Below are positions 22,301 to 33,161 of a DNA stretch of 64,000 nt, piece after piece. Every line of letters begins with the position of its first letter. The first letter of the stretch is position 1. Origin of the DNA: Symbiodinium natans (taxonomy: Eukaryota > Sar > Dinophyceae > Suessiales > Symbiodiniaceae); contig CAJNDS010000348.1 in NCBI GenBank assembly GCA_905221605.1, positions 1 through 64,000 on the forward strand. The letters are read 5' to 3'. The notes under the pieces are model-generated. The model searched no databases. It saw nothing but the letters and a program-made list of their open reading frames with translations, and was not told where the DNA came from. Position numbers and translations under genes: made by a program.

Positions 22301-23970
22301 CTTGTGTACCAACTCCAGCCCACTGACGGCTGGAAAACTAGCCGGGATTGTGGGCAGGTCGTTTAGACCAAAATGATGTCTTACCAGAGGGTGGAACTGC
22401 AACTTGCCAATGCACGCATCCTCAAAACGATTCTTGTTCTCGAACATGGGATGCGTAAGGATGGCAGTCTCCAGGTCATGGATGGTGGTGATTGGCTGGC
22501 TGACAAGGACCAATCGAATTGCGGATGAGACAAAGACAAGTGTTTTCACAAAGCCGGAGAGGATGTCACCAACGTGAGGATCTTTGAGCAACGCCTCCTG
22601 CAGCCGCCATGACTGGATCCGCTGACAAGCTGGCACATGTGCAGTGCAGTCTTCAAAACACGAGGCGGAAAGTCCTCCCGGATGCCGCGCAAAGCGCAGG
22701 CATTGTCAATTTCTGCAAGGAGCAGCTCCGGTCTCCTGATTTGATATGTTGAGTGTTTCCAAAATCAAACCCGCTCCGGTGCAGGTTCCAAGCCTCAACC
22801 CTAGAGCCCAGAAACTGTGCTGGACATTCTCCAAGCCTCAAAATCCCATGCTGCTCAATGCAATTCGCGAATGACGCGCTCAGCGTAGCGGAATCTGACT
22901 TCGTGGGTGTTCTGCCCAAGCTTCCGCGGAAATCTAGGCATTCCGTGATGTCAATGTCAGAGACAGTCTTGCGCAGACGGCCAATGGGCTCAGAAGTGCT
23001 TCTCACAAATTCGGATGGCACGTCAGCATCTCCAGGCTCTGACACGGACCGGCCCTTGGACATGTCCGGCCAGGCTGGTCGCTTTCTCACGGTCACGGTT
23101 CCATGGCTTGTTAAGCAAAAAAATTCCGAATATTTGAAGAGCAAAGTTTGGAGGCGAGAAGTTTCCCGATCTTTTTTGGGCACCAGTTTGTTGGCATACA
23201 GGCCAACTTCATGCAATGGGTGAGCGATCTTCGTGTCAGCGAATTTCTCCGCCATGCAAAATGCCAAGGCATCATCCAGGCTTTGCACCTCAATGATGCC
23301 AGAGTCCTCCGGAAAGCTTCGACAAGGCCCTGAAACCTGCGAGGCCGATGAATACGCAAGGGGACCCATCCCGTCCTCTTGCACGAGGAAGTCGCACTTG
23401 GAAAGCGCAACTTCGACTTCCAGATCGCAACTTTCACAAATCATCTCAAAGTCTCGAGGCATCAGCACCCTGTCAGGTGAGATGTTGTTCAAGTCGACAT
23501 CTGACGCCATGCTAGTTGAATCGAAACGAATACTAGACTGCCAGGGCAAGCCTTCTGAAAACTGCGCGGCCGTGTTTCGTTTCCCTGTCAGAATGCGCCT
23601 CTGTTTCTTTTGCAGCACGGCCTCCACAAGGGTCAGCAAGTCATTGGCATCATTGTCCTGGCCATCTTGGCCTGCCACCGTCCTTAAACGAACGATCCCG
23701 AAGACAGGAGAAACAACCGCCGCAAACGGCGTGGGCTCAGTCAACAAATCGGAACACTCTGCCTCCAAGAAACGGCTCCGCCTGGGATGTGGGTTGTCTT
23801 TGTGGCGACTTTGAGCTTTTCTTCTTTTGCTTCTTGGAAGGCTTTGATCCTTTCCTCAATGCAACACCAAATGGCACCGTTGCTTGCATGATTTCGGCTG
23901 CCCGACGATCTATGGAATCCGTTGTATTTCCTGCCAGGTCATTCAGCTCGCAGGACCGCTTCAGGCCCAA
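10320..23970 (-). CDS. NO VEIN/sacsin-like GHKL ATPase, very large multi-exon gene
   Basis: Many minus-strand exons fall in the order of NO VEIN (NOV)/sacsin-type proteins, which carry an HSP90-like ATPase fold. The N-terminal part (about 23.97-20.8 kb) includes a Lys-rich stretch with KPSKKQKKKSSKS, a long exon block at 23.77-22.65 kb, and RFEDACIGKLQFHPLVRHHF at 22.4 kb. A further N-terminal exon (19.6-18.48 kb) is followed by the ATPase core at 18.3-17.6 kb (annotated separately). Then come GTRLVLPL (17.2 kb), PTLLLFLRKLAQVEV (17.0 kb), YAWLPLQSYGLRFIVQ joined across a 72-nt intron (15696-15625) to ADWKVPSSREAITDNVF, NFFQGTDVSILNALREVPLI (15.1 kb) and QVKQLFKKLGIERVDGWVFF (13.6 kb). These match the conserved blocks that follow the ATPase in NOV proteins. 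Further exons (about 12.3, 11.8, 11.5, 11.1, 10.9 and 10.7 kb) end with ARLEVDDYITVLKAVDEQLP at 10.37 kb. Plant NOV is a nuclear protein; the function here is unknown. The family call is strong, the two ends are weak. Confidence 0.75.
11462..11492. repeat. Three copies of AGGAAGCTCC
   Basis: A 10-bp unit is repeated three times without mismatch, apparently inside an intron of the NO VEIN-like gene, between exons encoding GEMKTIYSKLQAGHSELG and EDLAGLPMDLLKFLFLG. Confidence 0.85.
16897..16980. repeat. TA-dinucleotide-rich tract
   Basis: Alternating TA runs with short interruptions, including a self-complementary TGTATATATATATACA segment able to form a cruciform or hairpin. It lies in a minus-strand intron, between the exons encoding PTLLLFLRKLAQVEV and VMDEARGLKQVITKEI. 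Confidence 0.9.
17634..18299 (-). other. GHKL ATPase core of the NO VEIN-like gene
   Basis: Three exons rebuild the nucleotide-binding core. The exon starting at 18299 (after TTTCAG) encodes AVKRLSEDLYSGE. A 66-nt GC-AG intron (18163-18098) follows. The next exon gives AHFLLELLQNCDDCTYPEG, the N-box helix with the Mg-binding Asn; NADD is usual and here it reads NCDD. The third, about 17770-17711, gives LVLEHNESGFQ, matching the NExGF block. A 77-nt GA-AG intron (17710-17634) leads to EKNVTAICDIDKSTK and FIGAKGIGFKSATL, the glycine-rich ATP-lid motif. All expected ATP-binding motifs are present, so the domain could be active. Confidence 0.85.
19660..20770. other. Gap in the NO VEIN-like gene; telomere-like strings
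   Basis: No convincing exon of the NO VEIN-like gene was found across this 1.1 kb, so it may be one long intron. It carries CCCTTAACCCTGAACCC near 20389 and CCCTAAACCCT at 20453-20463, resembling an interstitial piece of the TTTAGGG-type telomere repeat used by dinoflagellates and plants. Positions 20583-20720 hold several similar TTTCCxGAATT-like pieces, suggesting an old repeat. Confidence 0.4.
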
Positions 23971-24474
23971 TGGCCAAGCCGGAGCTTACAAATCACGCTC
24001 GGTGACGTGCACGGTCACTACGCTAATGCAGCAAGCCAAGCTGCGACTCAGGCTCATCAGCCTGCATCGCGCGCACGAATTGCGTCGTAGTTGTGGACAT
24101 GTGGGACTACTCCTCGCGAAGGCCTGCCTGCAGCGCAGCCAGCACTCCCTCCCTGATGCTCGCGCGAGAGGTCGACCACCTCCATACACGAACGCACCGA
24201 CGCATCTAAGCACATCAAAACTATCCCAAAAGCACCCCCAGAGCGCAGAGCATTCCAGTGCGCAAAAGCGACTACATTTCATCACGAGACGATGTTTGGG
24301 ACACCTCTAGACGTCGTAATGTTGAGCTCTGATGTTTCACAATAGCACGAAATTATGCCGAAGCTCCATGACAAAAAAAAACGTGGTACCGTGGTGCGTA
24401 ATCGTACGAAAGTTTACAGTACCGACACTCAAAACAAAAAATTAGTCCCGAATGAAGCAATCCCCTGCCCCACG

Positions 24475-24494
24475 CCCCCCCCCCCCCCCCCCGG
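24475..24494. repeat. Poly-C tract (C20)
   Basis: Twenty uninterrupted C. Such tracts often mark element ends or assembly-error-prone sites; no flanking target duplication was seen. Confidence 0.9.
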
Positions 24495-25072
24495 CATCCC
24501 CGATAAGATTTGAAACCTAGAGCCTTCCAGAAGAAGCCCAAACGAGTCAAAAGTGTGTGTGGAGGCCTAGCCGCAAACAACTTCGACCTCGGCCCCCAAA
24601 CAATTTTCACCAAATATGATTCAAGAGTGATTCAAGGGTTCCCGAATCGTACCCCGCGATTCCGCTACAAAGAGACTAGTCAAAGAGATTTTTGGGGAGC
24701 CCTCATCAGGACACCACATGAAACGATGATCGTTCGCGATTCTGGATGCGCACAACGCCTAGGCGTAGATGAGCAGTCCCGTGTGCGGTGCACCACATCC
24801 GGCCTTCGGCGAATCCAGGCTCGGGCAGCCAAGCAACAAAGTGGAAGCGCCGTGCGGGACAACGCAAGCAGGTTTGCTGGAGATTGTCCGGTGCGGAAGA
24901 CACCACCCTGCGAATGTGAGGGGGCCGATAACACTGTTCCTCCTAGATCAACAACACACCTCGCATCAATGAACGAATCGTGGTCGTCCAAGTATTACCA
25001 TATCATCTTTCTTCACAATCCTATTAGCTCGGTATAGTCAGCTCATCATGCTACCCATAGGGAGTCTTGTAA

Positions 25073-25166
25073 CTACTTAGATATCATTACCCTGCTTGTA
25101 GAACGCTCTCATTACAGCACTACTTAGAAATCATGACCCTGCTTGTAGGACGCTCTCATTACAGCA
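25073..25166. repeat. 47-bp direct tandem duplication
   Basis: Two adjacent 47-bp copies (25073-25119 and 25120-25166) differ at only three positions. Each starts CTACTTAGA and ends CTCTCATTACAGCA. They lie in the AT-richer island. The near-identity suggests a recent duplication or selection; no coding frame is shared. Confidence 0.9.
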
Positions 25167-26026
25167 GGAATTACTACATTAAAGTTATTGTCTGTTCATC
25201 ATTGATTCCGTAACATGCAAAGCTGCAAGTCGTTCGGTGGTGGCGGCAGTGGTGAAGTGATGCAAGTGGTGCTGCAAGGTAGTGCTGACGATTCGAAGGT
25301 TGGAAATGAACCGGATGCTGCTGTACCTCCCATCACACAACTCAAACATACGTGACATATCGAAGAGGATATACATACTACATTTTATGTAACTAGCGAT
25401 GTCGAATATAAAAACTCATTGAGTCTTTTTTGGGTGACTGTTTTTGTTGGTTGCCCTATACAAGTCCATCATTAACTAGCATGGGACTTAATTAAGTCTC
25501 CCATGGATTAGGATCCACAACTATCCCGTACATAGCAGGACTTCTGATTGATATTGCGTATTGCTGGATTGAGGTACGGTAATGTTACTTTTGATGCCAA
25601 CCACGCGCACGTACACAATAAACAGCAAAATCCTAGAGCGGCCTTCGTTGCAAAACTTGCCCGACTCGATCCTCCCAGCAAAGGCGGCGTGCATGTTTCC
25701 ATCCCGCTTTAAAACATCCCAAATTCTACCTGACCGGCATGCTCCGGCAGTGGCTGCGGCGAGGCACGGCGCATAGGTCAGAACAACGGCACAACCCCGA
25801 AGAGGGCCTGAAGAAACCAAAACACTTCCGATGCCGATAGTAATGAACCACACAGAATCACAGCAGGAAAGTGCAACAAAGGACCAGGCGCAGACACCTG
25901 CTCAACTTATGATCACTCATGCTAAGTGTTGTGTGGTTTGGGATTGACAAGGCATGAAAAAACAATGCCGAGATTAGTTGTTTTTTTCACACGCACCTGT
26001 TTCCGCAGGTCGTCCCAAGCACGTGC

Positions 26027-27829
26027 TCACGCTGCGCGCGGCGCGACTCGGCTCGTGGCGGGAGCAGCCGTCCAGCGCGAATCCGCAAAGACCTCATGCA
26101 GCTCGGGCTCAGGGCCGCCGCCTTGGCACTCCCCGTGCAGTGGCAGCTCCAGCAACGACGTTGCAAAGGCGCGCTGCGCCGCGACGGAGAGAATGCAACT
26201 CCAGCGCAGGCTCCGCAGGCGGAAGCACATAGGGCCGCAGGCGCCCCCGCCGCACGTGCGCGTGCGAGTAGGCGGACGAACTGGGCTGCCTCGCGCGACC
26301 AGCGGCCGCCTACCTCGACACATCTCGACACCGAAAATGTTAACAACAAGGCGGCATCGGCGCGCCCTTTCCAGTTCAGGGTAGGTCTGGCGGCGCTTGT
26401 GCTGGGCGGCTTGGTCGAGGGCCAGAGCCGGTCGGGTATCTGCACCGGCCCGTGGCTCGCCGGTCCTGCCAACAGGGCTGACTATGGTGGCATCGACGGC
26501 GAGCTGCGCACCATGCCACAGTGGCAGACCATTGCACACTACCTCGATGCGCCTGGCGTCTTGCACGGAGGCATCCAGGTTCATGTCGGCCAGACGGACG
26601 TTCTGGGCGACACGAGCGCCCGCCTCGCGGCAGACGCGGGCCAGCGCCCGCTCAAGCGGGATCGCCCGGGCGGGGGAGCACCCCAGCAGTAGCGCAGGCT
26701 GCGCGATGGTCGCCCCAGGGGTCAAGCTGGCCGCGGCAATGGCAATGCCTGGGCGCCAGCGGGAGGGGCAGGCGCAACCTACGCAGCAGGAGTGCACGGA
26801 ATTGTGCGCTGGGGATGACGACCTCCTCGTGCGTAGGCAGCAAGTAGTTGAAGGCATGTGAGGAGTGCGGGCCAGCCTGTGACAGCAGCAGCGCTTGGGA
26901 CGCGGGTGACAGGTGAAAGAGGTGCGTTTCGAGCGTGCGCTCATCGCAGGCAGAGGCCTCATGCCGCTGCCATCCACGTAGGTGATCGGCAGGCTCATCG
27001 CCGCGCTGTGCTCGGGCCCCAGCCAGGCAAGCAGCGGTTTCCCATGCCGGGACCTGGGCACCCTGCGCACGTAGGTAGACTGCTGCATGTTGCGCGGCCC
27101 GCCGGAGTTTGCTCGGCCTCAGGGGCATGGAGTGCCTGCAGGATGCGCTGCGCGACCTGAGGCGCTCGGTCACGAACAACAGGGAGCGCGTCGCACCAGG
27201 AGGCCCAGTGCGCCGCATGACGGTCGGCCCTCGCGCAACGCAGGCCAAGGCCGGCGTCTTCCGGCAGCGGGGCGTCCGCATAGCCGAGAAGCTGCGCCAG
27301 GCACCGAGCAACTGCCGCGTCGTGGCCAGCGGCGTATTCCTCGCTGAGCGCTGGGGGCAGTACTTGCAGTAAGTAATTTGCCCTAGGAGCAGCGCAGTAG
27401 CGCAAAAGCAGCCAGGAAGCTTGGAGATCCTTTGGGCAGCACGTCTGATGCGGAGCTGGCGCTGCACGACAGCGTCGGTTCCGAGCGGCGTGCCCAGCGC
27501 GACGAAACCACCCAATCCCCGACCCAAACCGGATCACCGCCCCGGGGCTGGAGGTGCCGGATGTTTTGCGGTTCCTCGCCAGCGGCATTCCAGGCCTTGG
27601 TTTTGGAGCGGTTGAGGCGGCCGCGCGCATGCTCCCACAGGGCGACCTCGACGTGCTCATACAGTTGGAGGACCCGCTCAGCATCCAGGAGCTGTGATTG
27701 GACAGCTTGCAAGGCACCGTGTGCAGCCAGGGAGTACAGCCCGGGCATTAAACTCGCCGCCTTCCGCTTGGCATTCAGCAGCTGAAATTGATCGTCATGC
27801 TGCCAAGGGTCCGCCAGAACAGCCGCCAC
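26027..27829 (-). mobile_element. Degenerate LINE (non-LTR retrotransposon), RT C-terminal part
   Basis: Minus-strand peptides in changing frames follow the order of a dinoflagellate LINE. First comes the end of the reverse transcriptase, with LNRSKTKAWNAAGEE and DPVWVGDWVV (27.65-27.5 kb). Next are the RT thumb-like APRANYLLQVLPP and AAHWASWCDALPVVRDRAP (27.4-27.2 kb). Then a zinc-knuckle-like CHCRGQLDPWGDHRAAC (about 26.75 kb), RRIEVVCNGLPLWHGAQLAV with YPELERARRCRLVV (26.55-26.35 kb), VEVGGRWSREAAQFVRLLA (about 26.3 kb) and VAAQRAFATSLLELPLHGE (26.15 kb). At least four frame changes are needed and the catalytic FxDD site appears as LLDA, so this copy is dead. The region is distinctly GC-rich relative to its flanks. 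No poly-A tail or target-site duplication was recognised. Confidence 0.8.
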
Positions 27830-27989
27830 AAGCTGACCCCATTGCGCCGGACGCCGGCGAGGTGCCTGCTTGCGCTTGATGCTGTTTCGTCGAGGACCAC
27901 TTTCGCTGGAGGGTGCTGACCCTGCAGGGAGTCCCTGCGCGCCTCCGTGGCGCGTTCCGTGCCGCTAGGCGACGGGACTCCGACTCGCT

Positions 27990-28200
27990 GTGGAGGGAGC
28001 TTCCCCGGAGGACGCGGCACGTGGATGGACACTTTTCTTCCTAGCGCCGCGCATGTTGCTCTTCCGTTCGCCCGGCGAGACTCGGGTCGCCCCTGAGGAG
28101 CTTGACCGCCGGGCCAACGGTGCGGGCTTGCGTGCTAAAGCTGCAGCCTCGGCCTCGCCCAAGAGAATAGTGAGCAGCATTTCCCCGCTCACCGCTGCTG
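27990..28200 (+). mobile_element. LINE fragment in inverted orientation
   Basis: On the plus strand, RGWTLFFLAPRMLLFRSPGE resembles the segment that precedes the reverse transcriptase in the same LINE family (RxWKLFLLxPRMLL pattern). A corresponding minus-strand segment appears separately at 29.3-29.6 kb. This piece is therefore probably from a second element, inserted or rearranged head to head with the minus-strand copy. The frame stays open downstream to about 28.88 kb but loses recognisable similarity. Confidence 0.5.
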
Positions 28201-29300
28201 AGTTGTCGGATGAGATCCGCCAAGGACGTCACGGGCAAGGCACAACGGGCGAGCACGTCCAGCGAGCGGGCACTTGTGGCAAACCCAGCGCTCGGCGCCA
28301 GCTCGCATGTCCACCTCCCACCACATTGGCACTCGGCAGAGGCTGGCGGTCAGGGACTTGTACACGAGCAGCCTGCAGCTCATGCTGGCACCGCAGGCAA
28401 AGCCACATGCCGGTCCAAGCCGCGATGCCTCCCTCGTGCGGGACCGGTGACCATTGCATGCTGCGGTCGGGCAATTCGACGAAACCCATTCACGCACGCC
28501 GCGCGGCTCCGGCGGCTCAGGCGCGTCCGCGTGGGAAAACGTGCGGATGCTGTCAGGTGTGCGAAGGCACCGCAGCACGGGAACAGCGAGTCGTCGGCCC
28601 CGGGCGGCCGGGATGGCTCCTCGAGACATATACAGGGCACGCGGCCGGAGGTGCCGGAGGCGTCGCATCTCCGAAGCGCGGGGAATTGGGCGACCGTGCG
28701 GGCCGCAAAGGGAAACCAAAACCTATAAAAACCAGAAGGACCCTCCCGGGGATCAGCGGTTGCGGCAGCGGCCTGACCTATCGAGGGGCCGCAAGCGCAA
28801 CAGCAGGGGCACTGATCCTGTGGCAGGCTTGTTTCAAAGCGACCAACTCCGGCCATCCTGCCGTCAGTTGGACCGTTGACCCATGAGGTGCAGTTCGACA
28901 CTGTTCTAGTGGGCAGGAAGCGTATCGCCATCATAATGTTGCATGGTGGCTGCGTGCTCAAGATTTGCTCAAGGTCGCAAACTCCTGATCGATGATGCCT
29001 CGCTTCAGAATATGATGTCCGCCACCGTTGATGGGGCTGCAGCCCTCGATCGCCTTGGCGAGCTTTCAGCCGTTGCCGAACACTTGACAGTTTCACCGTT
29101 GCGTTTCACCTGCGCTGGCAGCGCAGCGGGGCTGTCTAGCTGAGCATGGCGGATCTCGCTGGACGAGGGCAGAACTTCTCGGCCGCATAGCCGACGTGCC
29201 AGGGTGATCGCAAGCGCGTTGAGGCTCGCTCGGATGGTCACGAGTCGTACCACTCACGCCAAGGGCCCGAAATTGCAGCATCCGGGGCGCCAAATCCATC
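28200..29300. other. GC-rich LINE-flanking DNA, no clear motifs
   Basis: High-GC sequence between the inverted and the minus-strand LINE fragments. Cys-rich minus-strand peptides such as MWLCLRCQHELQAARV (28.42 kb) and RWVCHKCPLAGRARPLCLA (28.26 kb) could be a decayed zinc-finger part of an element. I cannot assign them with confidence. Confidence 0.35.
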
Positions 29301-29640
29301 AGACACACCACGCGGACTCGCGCGCGCGCGCAAGCCTGCATGGGCCCGGCGGCGCTCTGCTCCATCGTCCTGATCCAGTTAGGCTGTGCTGCTGCTGTGC
29401 CCGCAGCAAGCGCAGCCAGTCGCCTCGCTCAAACGCCCGGGCGCTCGCCAGCGGCACGTCGCATCCCTGTGCTCCCCTCTGCTCCGTCCTCGCAGCTAGC
29501 ATGCGATGCGCCAGCAAATAAGAGTTTCCAAGCGCGGCAAGCGGGGAGTCCCGCGGGACCATCGCTCGCTTCGCGGATGCGGGTGAGGGCCGTGACCGCA
29601 GCGCCCGTCGCACGGCTGCGCGAATGAAGGGCGGCACGTC
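29300..29640 (-). mobile_element. LINE fragment, pre-RT segment
   Basis: The minus-strand peptide LGNSYLLAHRMLAARTEQRG followed by FERGDWLRLLRAQQQ matches the layout of the LINE segment upstream of the reverse transcriptase (an RMLLxR block, then a FxxGxWxxLL block). It is colinear with the RT remnant at 26.0-27.8 kb, so the two probably belong to one element broken by the inverted fragment and by deletions. The RMLL block is diverged. Confidence 0.5.
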
Positions 29641-29819
29641 CTGGGTTTTTGGTCACGCGCTTCTCCCTTGTGATTTTATGCATGCGACGCGTTTGCAGGA
29701 TATACGGCTTTTGCCTCTGCCGGTTTAAGCCTGTTCTCTTCCGCTTGCCTCCCCAAACCGTTTCATTCGAATTCGTTTTATGCGAGGCGCATCGATTCGA
29801 TTCAGCCGCACAGAAAGAA

Positions 29820-30327
29820 AAGTGATGCCTGCTGAGCGGTTGGAAGCTGAGATAGGCCAAGACGTAGGCCCAGGGAATGTGAAGATGTGCGACACTCCAG
29901 GTCGCCGGATGCCTCATGTGGGATCATTTGGGAAGCCGGTGACCTTGGACTTCGGCCCTGCCTGCATTCAGAAATTCAAGAGTCCTTTCATGTTTCGTCT
30001 GAGTTTGAAAAAGTTGATGGGACAACACGCTGTCTTCAATGTGATGACGCGTGGATTCCGGTATCGTTCAAGAAGAACTCCTTAGTGGCCGAAGCAGGAG
30101 TCTTTGCTGTGCAGGCACTGTTCCTGAACATGACGTGTCCGGTGGAGGATTCGAAACCTATGTACGCGACTCTGGCCTTCAAAGCAAGCGAGTTGACTTG
30201 TGCTGCACTGGGTGATCCAGTGTGCTCGTGTATGGCCCTTAAGTTTGTCGACCTTTCGTCCGCAATGGAGCCTTCTTTGTGGAAGTTTCGTACCACCTTG
30301 GTTCGTCTGGAGGTCGTTGGAGTTTAG
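29820..30327 (+). CDS. Unidentified plus-strand open frame
   Basis: A frame open from before 29887 to a stop at 30327 encodes about 145 residues, including LQCDDAWIPVSFKKNSLVAE and ATLAFKASELTCAALGDPV. The composition is protein-like, but the antisense frame over 30036-30296 is also open and no domain is recognised. It sits next to LINE debris and could be part of another mobile element. Low confidence. Confidence 0.25.
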
Positions 30328-33161
30328 CAGAGTTGCAGCACCTGGAAAGTTTGGATGCATGTATCCCGGGAGTGCACGAAGAGGCTTGGATTGTGTAGTT
30401 CAGCGATTGTGGTCGACCTGTGGAGACGACCGGAATCCTTTTCGAAGAAGATCCAGGGGAGCTGTGGACCCGAAATCTCAGGGGCCCAGGATGGTCCCCG
30501 AAGTGGCCACCCCGGTGGAAGCCAACCAGGGCATTGAGGGCATTGAGGGCATGCCAAATGACAGCAACCAGATGAAGAACCTCCCCGTGAAGCCGTGACC
30601 CCTGGCATCCACGATCCCGGAGAGCATAGAGACTGAAGGCATGGTTTATGATCACAATGCCCCAGCAGAACTCAAGCAAGCTGGTAAAGCTTTGCTCTGG
30701 CGCTCGAACTTGGCAGCCACCGGAGCCAGGAAACTGTTGCTTTTGTCTGCCAGGTGGTGCTGTGTCGGACCGGGGCAGTGCCGTCGCCTTTCCAGGTCTT
30801 CTCGGGATTCAAAGGCCTCCCAGTGAGGTTTCTTGTTTCCAGTGTTGACACTGTAGTTTGACAGGGCATAATTCGAAATTAAAAACGCTTGGCTCAATGA
30901 GTTCTCAAGGTTCTTTCCCGATGTTGTCACAATGGAAGCAGCTCAAGTGACATGCGACTCAATCATCGCAAATCCAGCCCGAAGGTTCGCAAACATTGGT
31001 TGTTTGGCGGCAGCAGCTGGGATGCAAGCGCTTTTAAAAATTGTGCCACTGTGTCAGTAAAACCTTTTAAGGTTAATGCAGACACGCTTCTTATTGTGGG
31101 GCAAGAACTGCACGGCACACGACGGCCACCCTGAACAGCTTGTGGCAACAGCACTCAACCATCAGGAAATGCACGTGTCTCCAGCATGTCTCCCACGATG
31201 CGCTTATGTTGTTCTCGGCAGCACGTTTTTGAGCGCAAGAACTGTACGCTTGCCTTCCCATTTACCTGTGGCTAGGTACTCTGCAATCTTCTTCCGGCAG
31301 TCTGATGATTTGCAGGTTCACACAGCCAGCGGGCAGCACATCGAGTACGGGTCTTTTTCTTGTGGGCCGCCATTAGCATGATCAGCACCTCTCTAAGTAA
31401 GCACAACTCAGGCCCCGTACGAGTAAATTCGAGTTGCCACAAACCATATCACGACTAGCTACAGTCTCAGTCATCACAAGATGGAAACGGAGCCCAGGTT
31501 TGTCTGTGAGACGTCTGGAGCCATGCTGAAGCCATGCTTCCACACCACTAAGGATTTAGGCTTGGGGGTATCAACTGCTGAACTGCAAAGTTGATTGATG
31601 ATGCAAGGGCGCGCTGCCGGCATGGATTCAGACTACAATAAGCGGTGCGGGTACCAGAGGAACCTCACCTGCCACAAAACACCACAAAACATTCATGCAG
31701 GCCACACGTTGAGCTTCAGCATGCTGCGATGCTTCAGTCCCTTTGCGACATCATGTCCATCTCCCATGCCGGTGCAGGGATTGCTAGGCTAGGCTCGGTG
31801 CCTGGACTTGTGGCTATGGCTGTTGATCTCCTTGGCGTATGATGCAAAGAGGTTGTCCAGGTCACCACTCCTAAGTGTGCCGTGCACGTTTTTTTCAACT
31901 GTAGGTTGAACCACTCCCGGGCGGTTTGTTTGCACTCACTTCAAGTGGTGGCTATAGGGACAACGAAGGAACGTGGGTCATGGAGCAGGGAAAAGCTATG
32001 CACGGGTCTCGCGCGGAGAGATAGCGCCAGCCTATGGGGTCCTTAGGAAGAGACCGCGTCGAAGCGAACATGTCGTCCGCCATGCCTGTAACAGGCCGAC
32101 TCGGTAAACCTGAGCACCATAGCATAGCGGAGTGTACAGTCTTCAGGAACCAGTCTCTTGCCACTCTTGCAAGCCAACCCCTTTTCACCAGCCATTTTGC
32201 CAAAGATGATGCGGTCCCGACTGACCGAAAAAGAGTCTGCCAAATTTGCTTAGGCTTGGAAGGCCCACAGTGGAAAATCCCAAAGCGGCGCAGCAAGATG
32301 CTCCCAACGCGAAAAGACAACAATTGCAATTGCGATGTCTCTAAGGGCACTAAGGCACTGCAGTCACTGGAAGAGAGCATCCCTCGGTTCCGCGCACTCC
32401 TTGGAAGGTGCACCCCATTGAAAGGTGCACACCACTGTACTGATGGAAACTTCACACCCGAAGCTGCGGAAAGCCCAATAAGGGCCAATGGAAGGGTTGC
32501 CCTGAGTATACCGCCAATCCGGCGGCGACCCCTTCACACTTCCTGAGGGCCTCCGAAAGACAAGCCCCACTCTGCGACTGCAAACGTTAAGCTCTAGCAC
32601 CATGCAACTTGCGAGTTGAAGGGAGATGTAGCTGAATGCGCAGTGTGCAGCTTGCCTGGAATAACATGCAGGGATTCTCTGTGCAATGAGATAGGTGACT
32701 CTGCAAAACCCCGGCTCCAAGATGAGTCGAGGCTTTACTCCAGCCGACTCGTCGAACTGATCTCAGCTGCCATAGGGGAAACACATGGTTGAGAACTCCT
32801 GCGCATTTTCTCCATACTCTGCCCAAGTCCAACTCCCCTTAGAAGGCTTGCACCGCCTTAGGCGAACGAGCCTTCGAGCAACTGAGCTCAGATGGGTGGT
32901 TGCAGTGGTTGCTACGTCTTCACCACAGGCCTTCAAGTCTTTTTTGCTGTTCTTAAGATCCTAGACTAGACATTGTGGAACATGGCAGATCATTGCAGAC
33001 GTATCACCTCTAAGTGCCGATGTTTTTGCAGGAGGATTTGGAATCCTCACGCAAAGCAACCGCGAAGTCGCAGATACATTCTGGCAGTGTTGGGCCCGTA
33101 AGCCTCGCTTGCGCCACTCAGGGCACTTGAATGGTCCGAGGCCCTTCATCAAGGTCCTGCG
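30328..33161. other. No recognisable gene
   Basis: Long frames are open on both strands at 31952-32546, which gives no preference for either, and no domain was recognised. A triplicated GGCATTGAG motif lies near 30531-30556. This is probably intergenic DNA downstream of the Patched-like gene. Confidence 0.4.

Larger units (their letters stand above)
23975..25950. other. Gene-free stretch, AT-richer island
   Basis: No exon could be supported. The part after about 24.95 kb is clearly AT-richer than the rest of the window and carries a 47-bp tandem duplication. A C20 run lies at 24475-24494. Confidence 0.5.

Noticed and set aside
22753-23814. Plus-strand frames of 156 and 193 codons
   Set aside because: Antisense to the 371-codon minus-strand block of the NO VEIN-like gene.
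26096-26861. Long plus-strand frames of up to 198 codons
   Set aside because: Antisense shadows of the LINE in GC-rich DNA; the minus strand carries recognisable motifs.
31952-32546. Long frames on both strands (178 and 170 codons)
   Set aside because: Both strands are equally open with no domain or splice support, so no coding call was made.
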